DNA of 64,000 nt from Granulosicoccus sp045110515 (GCA_045110515.1 JBGCGD010000044.1:1-64000), one strand, 5' to 3'. Counted from the first letter of the stretch, positions 43,374-52,329 are shown. The notes: a model not told the origin generated them from the letters alone. Translations and numbers: made by a program.

Positions 43374-45659
43374 ATGGCCCAGAAGAAAAAAACAACCCGA
43401 AAAAAAGCGGTAGCCGCTGCTCCCGTTCGAGCACCCGAGCCAGTTGAAGAACTTGCACTGAGCGAGTACACCGAGAAAGCGTATTTGGATTATTCCATGT
43501 ACGTCATTCTCGACCGTGCACTTCCACACATAGGTGATGGGCTGAAACCTGTGCAGCGTCGAATAATTTATGCGATGTCCGAGTTGGGATTGTCGGCCGT
43601 TTCAAAGCATAAAAAATCTGCACGTACGGTAGGTGATGTCCTCGGTAAATTTCACCCTCACGGCGATACGGCTTGTTATGAGGCGATGGTCCTCATGGCG
43701 CAGCCATTCACCTATCGATATCCACTCGTTGACGGGCAAGGTAACTGGGGATCACAAGACGACCCCAAGTCTTTTGCTGCTATGCGATACACCGAATCGC
43801 GATTAGCGAAATTCTCAAAATCATTGTTGCAGGAACTCGGGCAGGGCACAGTCGACTTTACGCCTAACTTTGATGGCACGATGACAGAGCCCTCGTTGTT
43901 GCCATCACGTCTGCCACATATTTTGTTGAATAGTACGCAGGGTATTGCCGTGGGTATGGCAACTGATATTCCACCGCATAACTTAACCGAGGTTGGTAAG
44001 GCCTGTATTCACTTACTAGATAAACCAAAATCCACGCTTGATGATTTACTGCAGTATATAGAGGGCCCAGATTACCCAAGCTCTGCCGAAATTATTTCCT
44101 CACCCGATGACATTCGCAATATCTACGAAACGGGCAACGGTAGTTTACGAGCCCGCGCTATCTACGAGCGAGAGGGAGGCGATGTGATTATTACTGCCTT
44201 GCCGTTTCAAGTATCAGGCTCAAAAATTCTTGAGCAAATAGCCGCACAGATGAATGCGAAGAAGCTTCCTATGGTTGAAGATCTTCGCGACGAATCTGAC
44301 CATGAAAATCCCACTCGCCTGGTAATAACACCACGTAGCAACCGAGTCGATACCGATAGTTTAATGCAGCATCTGTTTGCGACAACCGATCTTGAGCGCA
44401 CTTATCGCGTCAACATGAACATGATCGGCTTAAACGGACGTCCGCAAGTTAAGCCGTTGGTCGGAATACTCAAAGAGTGGCTGTCATTCCGTGTTGAAAC
44501 GGTTCGCAGGCGTTTGCAATGGCGTTTGGATAAAGTCGAAAAGCGCTTGCACTTGCTTGAAGGTTTGATGATTGCCTACCTCAATATTGATGAGGTCATC
44601 GCCATCATTAGAAACAACGATGAGCCGAAACCGGTACTCATGAAGCGTTTCAAAATCAGTGATGAGCAGGCAGAAGCGATTCTCGAATTAAAGTTGCGCC
44701 ACCTGGCTCAACTGGAAGAAATGAAAATTCGCGGCGAGCAGGAGGCTTTGGAACAAGAGCGTGACAAGCTACAGGCAACCTTGGGTTCGGAGCGCCGCAT
44801 GAAGACACTTGTTAAAAAGGAATTGCAAGAAGATATCGACACCTACGGTGATGAGCGTCGCTCACCCATCGTACAAAGAGAGGCTGCGCAGGCAATTTCC
44901 GAAGCCGATCTCATCCCCAGTGAACCTATTACGGTCGTTTTATCTGAACGGGGCTGGGTGCGTGCTGGAAAAGGGTTGGAAGTAGATCCCCTTGCGCTTA
45001 ACTACAAGGCAGGTGACAGCTTCCAAAGTTACGCCAGAGGTCGTACAAACCGTACAGCGATGTTTCTGGATTCAACGGGACGCGTATATTGTGTGCCTGC
45101 GCATGGCTTTCCATCCGCTCGTGGGTTGGGCGAACCGATCAGCGGACGCTTAAAGCCACCCGACGGTGCGAAGTTTATCAGCGTCATGATGGGTGATGAC
45201 GATGAGCGTTACCTGTTCTCGACAACGGCTGGCTATGGATTTGTTGCCAGGTTGGGCGACCTGATTAGTCGTAATAAATCGGGCAAATCTGTAATCAGTG
45301 TTCCGGCCGGTGCCTCTGTTATTAAATCAGCGGTTGTCACCTCGCTGACTGACAATATCGTTTGCGCCATCAGCAATACAGGCAGTTTGTTATGTTTCCC
45401 AGTGGGCGAACTCCCGGAGATGGCCAAGGGTAAGGGCAATAAAATTTATAGTATCCCTGCGTCGAAATTTAAGTCGGGCGAGGAGTCTATGATTGCACTG
45501 ACCGTGTTGGCACCCAAGCAAAAGCTGCGGGTTACAAGCGGTAAGCGACACACGGTTATAAAATTCCGTGAACTGGAAGATTACATGGGAGCCCGCGGTC
45601 AAAGAGGCCGTAAATTACCTCGGGGTTTCCAGAAAGTTGATGCCATAGACATAGAATAA
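43374..45659 (+). CDS. parC: Topoisomerase IV subunit A
   Basis: ParC cuts and rejoins DNA to decatenate sister chromosomes. The basic N-terminus (MAQKKKTTRKKAV) precedes the family start YTEKAYLDYSMYVILDRALP. The catalytic Tyr lies in AAMRYTESRL. The quinolone pocket reads HPHGDTACYEAM, with Thr where E. coli has Ser80 and with the acidic residue kept. At 761 residues with a short C-terminal domain it is ParC rather than GyrA, which begins at the right edge of the window. parE is not adjacent. Confidence 0.95.
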   Translation: MAQKKKTTRKKAVAAAPVRAPEPVEELALSEYTEKAYLDYSMYVILDRALPHIGDGLKPVQRRIIYAMSELGLSAVSKHKKSARTVGDVLGKFHPHGDTACYEAMVLMAQPFTYRYPLVDGQGNWGSQDDPKSFAAMRYTESRLAKFSKSLLQELGQGTVDFTPNFDGTMTEPSLLPSRLPHILLNSTQGIAVGMATDIPPHNLTEVGKACIHLLDKPKSTLDDLLQYIEGPDYPSSAEIISSPDDIRNIYETGNGSLRARAIYEREGGDVIITALPFQVSGSKILEQIAAQMNAKKLPMVEDLRDESDHENPTRLVITPRSNRVDTDSLMQHLFATTDLERTYRVNMNMIGLNGRPQVKPLVGILKEWLSFRVETVRRRLQWRLDKVEKRLHLLEGLMIAYLNIDEVIAIIRNNDEPKPVLMKRFKISDEQAEAILELKLRHLAQLEEMKIRGEQEALEQERDKLQATLGSERRMKTLVKKELQEDIDTYGDERRSPIVQREAAQAISEADLIPSEPITVVLSERGWVRAGKGLEVDPLALNYKAGDSFQSYARGRTNRTAMFLDSTGRVYCVPAHGFPSARGLGEPISGRLKPPDGAKFISVMMGDDDERYLFSTTAGYGFVARLGDLISRNKSGKSVISVPAGASVIKSAVVTSLTDNIVCAISNTGSLLCFPVGELPEMAKGKGNKIYSIPASKFKSGEESMIALTVLAPKQKLRVTSGKRHTVIKFRELEDYMGARGQRGRKLPRGFQKVDAIDIE

Positions 45660-45674
45660 TTGGAACCTTGATTG

Positions 45675-45689
45675 GGGGCTATCCGCCCC
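45675..45689 (+). terminator. GC-rich hairpin between parC and htpX
   Basis: GGGGC-TATCC-GCCCC forms a perfect 5-bp GC stem 15 bases after the parC stop. No T run follows, so intrinsic termination would be weak; it may instead stabilise the parC mRNA end. Confidence 0.3.
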
Positions 45690-45731
45690 TACATTGACGC
45701 TGTTTAGACGATTCAAACGGGAATTTAATCG

Positions 45732-46604
45732 ATGACGAGAATCCTTCTGTTTTTAGGTACGAACATGGCCGTAATGGTCGTGTTCAGCATCATCACATCC
45801 ATATTCGGTTTAGATAAAGCGATTGGGCAAAGTCCAGTCTCACTCATTATCTTTGCGTCCTTGTTTGGATTCATCGGCTCGTTTATATCGTTGTTCATGT
45901 CTAAGTCAATGGCTATACGCTCCATGGGTGTGCAGCTTATTGAACAACCCACCAATGAAACTGAGCGCTGGCTGTTAGAGACGGTACACGCTCAGGCCAA
46001 GGCGTCCGGAATCGGCCTGCCAGACGTTGGTATTTTTCAGCAAAACTCGCCTAATGCGTTTGCTACCGGGTGGAATAAAAACAATTCACTGGTCGCTGTC
46101 AGCACCGGTTTGTTGCAAACCATGTCAAAAGAGGAAGTAGAGGCCGTCCTGGGTCATGAAGTAGCCCATGTTTATAACGGAGACATGGTCACTATGGGTT
46201 TGATTCAAGGTGTGTTGAACACCTTCGTCATCATCTTCTCGCGTATCTTAGGATCCATGATCGACAACGCCCTGCGAGGCAATCGCTCTGGTGGCGGTGG
46301 ATTTGGTATGGGATATTTCATCGGCAATATCCTAGGGAATGTCGTGTTCGGATTCCTGGCAAGCTTAATCGCCGCATGGTTTTCCCGACAGAGGGAGTTC
46401 AGGGCCGATGCCGGTGGAGCTGAACTGGCCGGCAGGGAAAACATGATTTCGGCACTGGAAGCGCTTAAGCGCGGTAGCCAGGAAAGTGCCGCCTTACCCG
46501 AAAGGCTTCAGGCATTCGGAATCTCTGGTGGCGCCTTGTCGAAAATGGCTTCTACCCATCCGCCCTTAGATGTTCGAATTGCTAGATTACGCGCGGATGC
46601 GTAG
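45732..46604 (+). CDS. htpX: Membrane zinc metalloprotease HtpX
   Basis: HtpX is an inner-membrane M48 protease involved with FtsH in membrane-protein quality control. The 290-residue protein has two N-terminal helices (LLFLGTNMAVMVVFSII, LIIFASLFGFIGSFISLF), the zinc motif VLGHEVAHVYNGDM, a third zinc-ligand region in SRQREFRADAGGAELAG, and two further membrane helices between. Its last 18 bases overlap the convergent signalling gene. Confidence 0.95.
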   Translation: MTRILLFLGTNMAVMVVFSIITSIFGLDKAIGQSPVSLIIFASLFGFIGSFISLFMSKSMAIRSMGVQLIEQPTNETERWLLETVHAQAKASGIGLPDVGIFQQNSPNAFATGWNKNNSLVAVSTGLLQTMSKEEVEAVLGHEVAHVYNGDMVTMGLIQGVLNTFVIIFSRILGSMIDNALRGNRSGGGGFGMGYFIGNILGNVVFGFLASLIAAWFSRQREFRADAGGAELAGRENMISALEALKRGSQESAALPERLQAFGISGGALSKMASTHPPLDVRIARLRADA

Positions 46605-47864
46605 TTGCTCCGGTAAGTCTTCTGATGTAAAGCGGCCCGTCGCTGAGGAAAAAGGTTTTTGATGGTCACTGAATTGCTGGCGTCGGTTCAAGCGCTGAAC
46701 GACTTCGCTGGCATTTAGCGTAGTGGGCGAAAGCGTTAAAGTGCTGATTCGAATGCAATTGGCGTTGTCTATCAGTCCGCCAACCGTCCCCAGGCACTGC
46801 CTAATTCGTGAAGCCAGTTCGCGAGAATGCTTGTGAGTATCAAACGGGAGCAGGGTCATGGTAGTTGACCCTGTTCGGCCTATAAGAGATCCTTTTTTAA
46901 ATTCATCTTGAAGCCGCATCGCGATTCGATAAGACAGTAATTCCCGCACTGTGCTGTTCGAGGCACTCTCATCGTTTTGTAAATCGAGTTCGTTGATGCT
47001 GATTTGCGCAACGGTGTAACGAAGCTTTGCCGTGCTGTGAAGCCAGGAATCCATAGCAGTTAAAAAAGACTCCGGCAGTAATACACCGGTGGAAGAGTCG
47101 AGAGCCTCTTCGCTCCACGCAGTGTTGTCGATAGCACGGGTGTTTAATTTAATGAGTTGCGCATCTCCACTCTCAACCGTTATGCGTTCCACAGTTGCTT
47201 CGTATTGGAGGCCCCTGTGATTACTGATGGTCAACTTACAGAATGGGGTCTCGGCCAGAGAGTGCAGCTGCGCGTAACAGGGAGCTGAAACCCAGCGCCT
47301 CCACTCTATACTTCGGCTTTTCGGATCTAAAGCATGGCAACCTATAAGCTCGTCAAGATGGCAGTTTGAATCGAGCACAGTGCCGGTTTGCCAGAGTAAA
47401 ATAGCTTCATCGTGCGAGTTCTGTAGCAGTTTTCGCAATTGACTCCGTGAGGTTAACTTTTCACTAGCGAGTCGAAGCTCGGCTCTAACCCGACACTGCT
47501 CAATAATTCTTTGCAGAGCGTGACGATATTTTCCACGTCGTTGCACACTGACGACATCAGATGCTCCTTGCGCCATCCAGTTATCCAGAGAGTGTATTTT
47601 CCTAGCAGGCGTGATCGCTAAGACTTTCAGCTCTGGGTAGCGAAGGATGCAGGCGGGAAGATTGTCATCGGCATGTTCCAGGATCACGACGACAAAATCA
47701 TAAACGTGCCGCGACAGATGATTGCGCAAGTTTGATAGACGATCCACTACGTCGATTTTTGAAATGTCGTCGAGTGCTCGTACACTATCTGCAGCATCAG
47801 CAGTCCGTTTATGGTCGGTGCCATAGATTAAGCAGCTGAGTGGGGGAGACCAGTCTGAAGCCAT
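46587..47864 (-). CDS. Degenerate receiver/GGDEF-like signalling protein
   Basis: This 425-residue soluble protein appears to have three parts. Residues 1-120 resemble a receiver fold that lacks a clear phospho-Asp signature (YDFVVVILEHADDNLP, LKVLAITP). A coiled coil is followed by a PAS-like region from about 160 (ILLWQTGTVLDSN). The C-terminal part resembles a GGDEF domain, but the signature position reads GRTGSTTMTLLPF, so no diguanylate cyclase activity is expected. The pattern recalls FimL/TsrA-like regulators of surface behaviour only in being degenerate; no direct homology is claimed. Confidence 0.65.
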   Translation of the reverse strand: MASDWSPPLSCLIYGTDHKRTADAADSVRALDDISKIDVVDRLSNLRNHLSRHVYDFVVVILEHADDNLPACILRYPELKVLAITPARKIHSLDNWMAQGASDVVSVQRRGKYRHALQRIIEQCRVRAELRLASEKLTSRSQLRKLLQNSHDEAILLWQTGTVLDSNCHLDELIGCHALDPKSRSIEWRRWVSAPCYAQLHSLAETPFCKLTISNHRGLQYEATVERITVESGDAQLIKLNTRAIDNTAWSEEALDSSTGVLLPESFLTAMDSWLHSTAKLRYTVAQISINELDLQNDESASNSTVRELLSYRIAMRLQDEFKKGSLIGRTGSTTMTLLPFDTHKHSRELASRIRQCLGTVGGLIDNANCIRISTLTLSPTTLNASEVVQRLNRRQQFSDHQKPFSSATGRFTSEDLPEQLRIRA

Positions 47865-48032
47865 GAGGTGGCGGGTGAAAAAGCGGTTGATCTCTTAAAC
47901 TTTAGCTTGAAACGGGAAAAATACTGCGTTTTTTAGTCGAATTTAGGTGAAATAGATGGTTGTCGACTTATGGATGGTCGTTTTGAGTGATTCAGCCTTT
48001 AGGGCGACCGCCCGGAACCGTCATTGTGTCGC

Positions 48033-48038
48033 TATAAT
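48033..48038 (+). promoter_or_regulatory. Probable -10 element of the efp promoter
   Basis: A perfect TATAAT lies 54 bases before the efp start. The -35 region at normal spacing (around 48010) is GC-rich and poor, so the call rests on the -10 match and location. Confidence 0.45.
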
Positions 48039-48091
48039 GGGACAGATCATCGCGGCCGACTGCCCGTGTAATAGGTAACCACGAGAACCCA

Positions 48092-48658
48092 ATGGCAAAT
48101 TACAGTACTAACGAATTTAAGGGCGGCCTGAAAATTATGTTGGATGGCGATCCGCACAGTATCGTCAGCAATGAGTTTGTTAAACCCGGCAAGGGCCAGG
48201 CGTTTACCCGAACACGCGTTAGAAATCTGAAAACGGGCCGAGTTGTCGAGAGAACATTTAAATCGGGCGAAAGTGTCGAGTCTGCCGATGTCATGGATAC
48301 CTCCATGCAGTACTTGTACAGTGATGGCGAGTATTGGCACTTCATGAACCCTGAATCATTTGAGCAACTCGCGGCAGATAAAACCGCTGTTGGGGATGCT
48401 CATTTGTGGCTCATGGACGAGGCGGTTTGCGAAGTCACACTGTATAACGGGCAGCCACTGGCCGTGACGCCTCCCAATTTCGTTGAGATGGTCATTAAAG
48501 AAACTGATCCTGGTCTACGTGGTGACACAGCTACAGGTGGAACCAAGCCCGCTTATATGGAATCCGGTGCCGTAGTTAAAGTGCCACTATTCATTGAAGA
48601 AGGCGAAAAAATAAAGATTGACACCAGAAGCGGTGAATACGTTTCGCGGGTTAAGTAG
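48092..48658 (+). CDS. efp: Elongation factor P
   Basis: EF-P rescues ribosomes stalled at polyproline stretches. The 188-residue protein has the standard three domains, with the modification loop VKPGKGQAF holding the lysine that EpmA beta-lysylates in E. coli (Lys34). It ends KIDTRSGEYVSRVK, the family ending. epmA and an EpmC-like gene follow directly, in line with the lysine type of EF-P modification. Confidence 0.97.
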   Translation: MANYSTNEFKGGLKIMLDGDPHSIVSNEFVKPGKGQAFTRTRVRNLKTGRVVERTFKSGESVESADVMDTSMQYLYSDGEYWHFMNPESFEQLAADKTAVGDAHLWLMDEAVCEVTLYNGQPLAVTPPNFVEMVIKETDPGLRGDTATGGTKPAYMESGAVVKVPLFIEEGEKIKIDTRSGEYVSRVK

Positions 48659-48667
48659 CCGCCTGAA

Positions 48668-49645
48668 GTGAGCTGGCGCCCAAGCGCTTCGCTTGCCAGC
48701 TTGACAGAATCTGCAGCGCTGCGTCGCTGCATTCGTCTATGGATGGAAGAGAAGCACATTCTGGAGGTATGCACGCCTGTACTCTCAAGGCATGCGACAA
48801 CAGACCCGCACGTGCCCAGTATCTGCACTAGCGATCAACGTTATCTTCATACATCCCCCGAATTTCCCATGAAACGCCTTTTGGCGGCACACGCTCAAGA
48901 CAGTCAGAACCCACCGGATCTCTATCAAATTGCACCTGTGTTCAGAGCAGGGGAGTCCGGCCGGTTTCACAATCCTGAGTTCTCCTTGCTTGAGTGGTAT
49001 CGCTTGAATATGGATCACAACGCTCTGATGGCAGATACCCAGTCACTGTTAGAACACATCTGGCAGGAGTTCGACTTACCCTGGCCGGGTGTTCAGGTGC
49101 GTCGGTATGGTGTTGAAGTATTCAAAAGGCTTAAGTGTTGGCCGGAAAATGCAAGCGTCTCCATGATTGAAGCCTTCTTTAAAGAGGCGAATAAGAGCTT
49201 TCCAACATCTATTGGCAATGATCTGGATGCTGCCTTGGATTTGCTTATGGATGAATTCGTTATCAATGAATTTCCAGCGGGTACATTTGTTTTGTTAAAA
49301 GATTATCCGAGTAGTCAAGCTGCACTGTCACGACTGGGTGTCGATGAAGACGGGCGCAGTATTGCCGAGCGTTTTGAGGTTTACTTTGGCGGCATTGAAC
49401 TTGGCAATGGCTTCCATGAACTGAATGATTCGCACCAGCAGCGCCGACGCTTTGAAGATGATCTGTTAAAACGTGAGCAAATGGGCGAACCGGCTATGCC
49501 GATGGACACCTACTTACTTGAGGCCCTAGCCGAAGGACTGCCCGACTGTGCTGGAATTGCCATTGGTCTTAACCGGCTGCATATGTTGATTGGCAATTAC
49601 GAGTCAATCGATCAAGTCATCAGCTTTACTGACCAGCGTGCCTGA
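48668..49645 (+). CDS. epmA: EF-P lysine ligase EpmA (GenX/PoxA)
   Basis: EpmA is a truncated class II lysyl-tRNA synthetase paralogue that attaches (R)-beta-lysine to EF-P. The 325-residue protein lacks the anticodon domain and has the class II motifs in YLHTSPEFPMKRLLA, FRAGESGRFHNPEFSLLEWYR and the C-terminal GLPDCAGIAIGLNRLHML. It starts with a GTG nine bases after efp. EpmB, which makes the beta-lysine, is not in this window. Confidence 0.95.
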   Translation: MSWRPSASLASLTESAALRRCIRLWMEEKHILEVCTPVLSRHATTDPHVPSICTSDQRYLHTSPEFPMKRLLAAHAQDSQNPPDLYQIAPVFRAGESGRFHNPEFSLLEWYRLNMDHNALMADTQSLLEHIWQEFDLPWPGVQVRRYGVEVFKRLKCWPENASVSMIEAFFKEANKSFPTSIGNDLDAALDLLMDEFVINEFPAGTFVLLKDYPSSQAALSRLGVDEDGRSIAERFEVYFGGIELGNGFHELNDSHQQRRRFEDDLLKREQMGEPAMPMDTYLLEALAEGLPDCAGIAIGLNRLHMLIGNYESIDQVISFTDQRA

Positions 49646-50162
49646 ACAGTCTGAACACTTGGTATTGAGGCTTTCTGAGTCCGGATTGGATTGTTTGGAG
49701 TCGGTGCTGTCGAACACCGGACTCTCCATTCAGTTGGTTGCAGATGGAGAAGCCATTCCGGGAAGTCACTGGGGTGATGAAGAGGCCGGTCTGATTAGAA
49801 ATACCTTGTTTGTCCGTTTAGACACACCCGTTCACTCTGCGCTGCATGAAGCTTGTCATTGGTTGCTAATGAGTGACGAGCGAAGAGCGAATTTACATAC
49901 AGATGCAAAAGGGTCCGCGGTTGAGGAGATGGCAGTTTGCTACCTGCAGATACTGATATCTGAGCTAATTCCCTGTATGGGTCGTGAGCGCATGTTTCTC
50001 GATATGGACCGTTGGGGATATTCGTTTCGAGAGGGAAGTGCCCGCAGTTGGTTTGAACGGGATGCTGAAGACGCGTTAACGTATTTGTCCGAGAAATTGT
50101 CCCATTCTCACGGCATCCCCGGCTTGCATATCAGCTCGCCAGGCGGCGGGGTTCTCCAGTAA
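49638..50162 (+). CDS. EpmC-like putative elongation factor P hydroxylase
   Basis: The protein of about 174 residues (GTG at 49638, overlapping the end of epmA by eight bases) contains SALHEACHWLLMSDERR, matching the His-Glu-x-x-His-Trp block followed by Arg residues in YfcM/EpmC, the enzyme that hydroxylates the modified EF-P lysine. A second conserved stretch, SAVEEMAVCYLQ, may add a ligand. The rest diverges, so I rate this as likely but not certain; another M48-like metal-binding family is the alternative. Its place directly after epmA supports the EF-P role. A TTG at 49590 would extend it further into epmA. Confidence 0.6.
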   Translation: MPEQSEHLVLRLSESGLDCLESVLSNTGLSIQLVADGEAIPGSHWGDEEAGLIRNTLFVRLDTPVHSALHEACHWLLMSDERRANLHTDAKGSAVEEMAVCYLQILISELIPCMGRERMFLDMDRWGYSFREGSARSWFERDAEDALTYLSEKLSHSHGIPGLHISSPGGGVLQ

Positions 50163-50942
50163 AACGATAATGGTTGAACCCATATTGAACCTACCCATCT
50201 CCTGTCCTTTGTCCAACATCACAGACTGATCATGGTAGGTCTTTGTAGAGATGCTGCTGCGCTGCGGGGGAGTTACCAGCCCGTCCCATACAGTTTCAAT
50301 AGCAGCAACGTTCATTGCCCCGACAAGAACTAGCGCCATCAGCCCGTTATCGGTTTCAAACTGAGCAATTACGCGCTCGTTTCGGGCGAATAAATCTGGC
50401 AATGCTCGGACCGTGTGCGGACCAACGCTGAAAAGTCTGCCAGGAACGTGAGTTTGTTTTATGAGTTTCCCGGCAATGGGCATATGCAGGCGATGATAAT
50501 CGCGCGGAGATAAGTAAATGGTCGCGAAGCGGCCATTGCCTAGACGTTCGGTAGCCATGCCGTCGCCGCCGAGCAGAGACAGTAATGAATAGTCTCGTCC
50601 CTTTGCCTGAAAAATTCGTGCTTCATGAATATCGCCAATGGCGGATATTCTGCCGTCAGCAGGTGAGGCTATTTCTGAAACCCCTTCAGCGATGGGTCTA
50701 GCGGCAGGTTTGAGCGCCCGTGTAAAGAAGGCATTGAACGTTGAGTAGCTCTTTAAATCGGGCTCGACAGCATCGTTCATGTCAACGTTAAAAGAGGCCG
50801 AAAATTTTTCGATCACCCAGGGTGTTAGCTTGGAGTTTTGTCGGGTCAGCCAATACACCACGCGCGTCAACGCATGATGAGGAAGCACATAAAGACCATA
50901 GGTCTTGAGGTAGTCGACAAAGTTTGCGGCGCTGTTTGGCAC
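50076..50942 (-). CDS. psd: Phosphatidylserine decarboxylase
   Basis: Psd makes phosphatidylethanolamine and self-cleaves to form its pyruvoyl group. The 288-residue proenzyme shows ASPADGRISAIG (Asp of the charge relay), YLSPRDYHRLHMPIAG (His) and the cleavage site FNMGSTIIVL, where the usual Leu before Gly-Ser is Met. The start is a GTG sharing one base with the copper-chaperone stop. Its 3' end overlaps the convergent EpmC-like gene by 87 bases. pssA is not in the window. Confidence 0.93.
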   Translation of the reverse strand: MPNSAANFVDYLKTYGLYVLPHHALTRVVYWLTRQNSKLTPWVIEKFSASFNVDMNDAVEPDLKSYSTFNAFFTRALKPAARPIAEGVSEIASPADGRISAIGDIHEARIFQAKGRDYSLLSLLGGDGMATERLGNGRFATIYLSPRDYHRLHMPIAGKLIKQTHVPGRLFSVGPHTVRALPDLFARNERVIAQFETDNGLMALVLVGAMNVAAIETVWDGLVTPPQRSSISTKTYHDQSVMLDKGQEMGRFNMGSTIIVLLENPAAWRADMQAGDAVRMGQFLGQIR

Positions 50943-51493
50943 TATTTGTTTTCCATTTCGGCGTGATCACCATGCTTCATCTTTTTTGTCGCATCGTGAT
51001 TCATGTTGTCGTGCTTCATTTTTCCATGATCCATCGTTCCCGCTGACATGTTGGCTGCCTCATCAGGGCTGATAACCGGAATTTGGATTGGCAGTGTGCC
51101 GGCAGTGGTTTGAAGTTCAAATGCTATGTTTGAGCCTGAAACCAAAGGTTCTGTCAAACCCATCAGCATTAGGTGATAACTACCGTGCTTGAATTCTAGA
51201 GTATCGCCAGCGTCAATAGTGACGCTTTCCTGCTCGAGCATTTTTGCTACATCATCTATAACGACGCTGAGATGGATGCTGACCATAGGAACATCATCGC
51301 TGTCAGCACCGGTTATGACTAGCGGCTCATCGCTGGTGTTTTCGATGTCGAAATAAGCGGCGGCAACCTTGGCTGCGGGAGGAGGTTGAATTATACGGGC
51401 ATTACTTATTTCAGGTGAGCTGGCAAAGGATGGTGAAACGGCAAACGCGAAGAGTGCAAAAGTGCTCGCGAGTGCTTTGCTTAACGTTTTCAT
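50942..51493 (-). CDS. PCuAC-type periplasmic copper chaperone
   Basis: The 183-residue protein has a signal peptide (ALASTFALFAFAVSPSFA) and a PCuAC domain with the copper ligands His and Met in SIHLSVVIDDVAKM and SYHLMLMGL. The canonical His-Met pair of the first motif reads His-Leu here. After the domain comes a His/Met-rich tail (about residues 155-183: MDHGKMKHDNMNHD and so on) that could bind extra copper. It is encoded after a Sco protein, the usual partner in Cu(A) assembly of cytochrome oxidase, and before psd. Confidence 0.88.
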   Translation of the reverse strand: MKTLSKALASTFALFAFAVSPSFASSPEISNARIIQPPPAAKVAAAYFDIENTSDEPLVITGADSDDVPMVSIHLSVVIDDVAKMLEQESVTIDAGDTLEFKHGSYHLMLMGLTEPLVSGSNIAFELQTTAGTLPIQIPVISPDEAANMSAGTMDHGKMKHDNMNHDATKKMKHGDHAEMENK

Positions 51494-51520
51494 TATTGAT
51501 AGGTTTAATTTTAAACTTGT

Positions 51521-51563
51521 GTGTGGGTGTGTGGGTGTGTGGGTGTGTGGGTGTGTGGGTGTG
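51521..51563. repeat. Tandem 8-bp repeat (GTGTGGGT x5)
   Basis: Five perfect copies of GTGTGGGT (51521-51560) plus a partial copy fill about half of the 83-base spacer between the sco stop and the PCuAC start. On the transcribed strand it reads ACCCACAC repeats in the untranslated spacer, just upstream of the PCuAC ribosome-binding region. Copy-number change by slippage could alter spacing or mRNA folding there. Confidence 0.9.
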
Positions 51564-51576
51564 CCCGCGTGTTGTC

Positions 51577-52242
51577 TTAGGTGGAAGGATTGGTCATTAA
51601 CAGATAGTCGTCAACGATGGTTTCAGCAACATGTGGCGGGCTTATTTTAGCGCGTAGACGCCTTTCAGGGTCGATCAATAACAGCGAGGCAGTGTGGTCT
51701 ACAAGGTAGTTATCAGGGTCGTCTTTATTGGCTGTAAAAGAGGCAACAATGCCAAGTGAACTTGTCATTGCATGGACGTCCTTGAGTTCTCCTGTAATAC
51801 CAACGAATTCTTCGTTGAAGAAGTTAATATAGTTTTTCATCACTTCGCTGGTATCTCGTACAGGGTCCACCGAAACAAATACTATTTGAGGTAATTCTCC
51901 GTTCTTAGCCGCAATCTTACTCGTGACGTTTTTCATGATTTGCAGAGTGATGGGGCATACATCCGGGCAGTGCGTGTAACCAAAAAATACGATGCTCCAT
52001 TTGTCATCAAAAACAGTTTGATCTATCGATTGAGCGTTGGCATCTAGCAGCTGAAAATCGGGAACTGTTTTGAAGTCCAGAGGTAGAGCGATAGAGGTTT
52101 TTAACGATTCCTGAAGGCTGGCTAGCGCGTATGTGTCGTCGGCAGGCGCTCCAGTGTCACTGTCGGAGAACATTGCGGACGCAAAAACGCCAGCCGTAAT
52201 CGCAACAACAGAGATAATAATGAGAGGCAGTTTGTTTTTCAT
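51577..52242 (-). CDS. SCO-family copper/thiol protein
   Basis: The 221-residue protein has an N-terminal membrane anchor (LIIISVVAITAGVFASA) and a thioredoxin-like domain with the copper site YTHCPDVCP (Cys92, Cys96) and the distal His in VDHTASLLLI (His183). Sco proteins deliver copper to, or reduce, the Cu(A) site of cytochrome c oxidase. The PCuAC gene follows on the same strand after the tandem repeat, so they likely form a copper-delivery operon. Confidence 0.93.
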   Translation of the reverse strand: MKNKLPLIIISVVAITAGVFASAMFSDSDTGAPADDTYALASLQESLKTSIALPLDFKTVPDFQLLDANAQSIDQTVFDDKWSIVFFGYTHCPDVCPITLQIMKNVTSKIAAKNGELPQIVFVSVDPVRDTSEVMKNYINFFNEEFVGITGELKDVHAMTSSLGIVASFTANKDDPDNYLVDHTASLLLIDPERRLRAKISPPHVAETIVDDYLLMTNPST

Positions 52243-52329
52243 AGGAATTGAATCGGAGATGTCAGGGTAACGCCCTTAACCATTATACTATGCCGCTACG
52301 GTGTTCGATCACCGCTCGAGAGCGATGCA

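Noticed and set aside
43864..44079. Minus-strand 71-codon frame inside parC
   Set aside because: Shadow of the conserved parC coding sequence.
46587..47864. Active diguanylate cyclase
   Set aside because: The GGDEF signature position reads GSTTMT, so catalysis is not expected.
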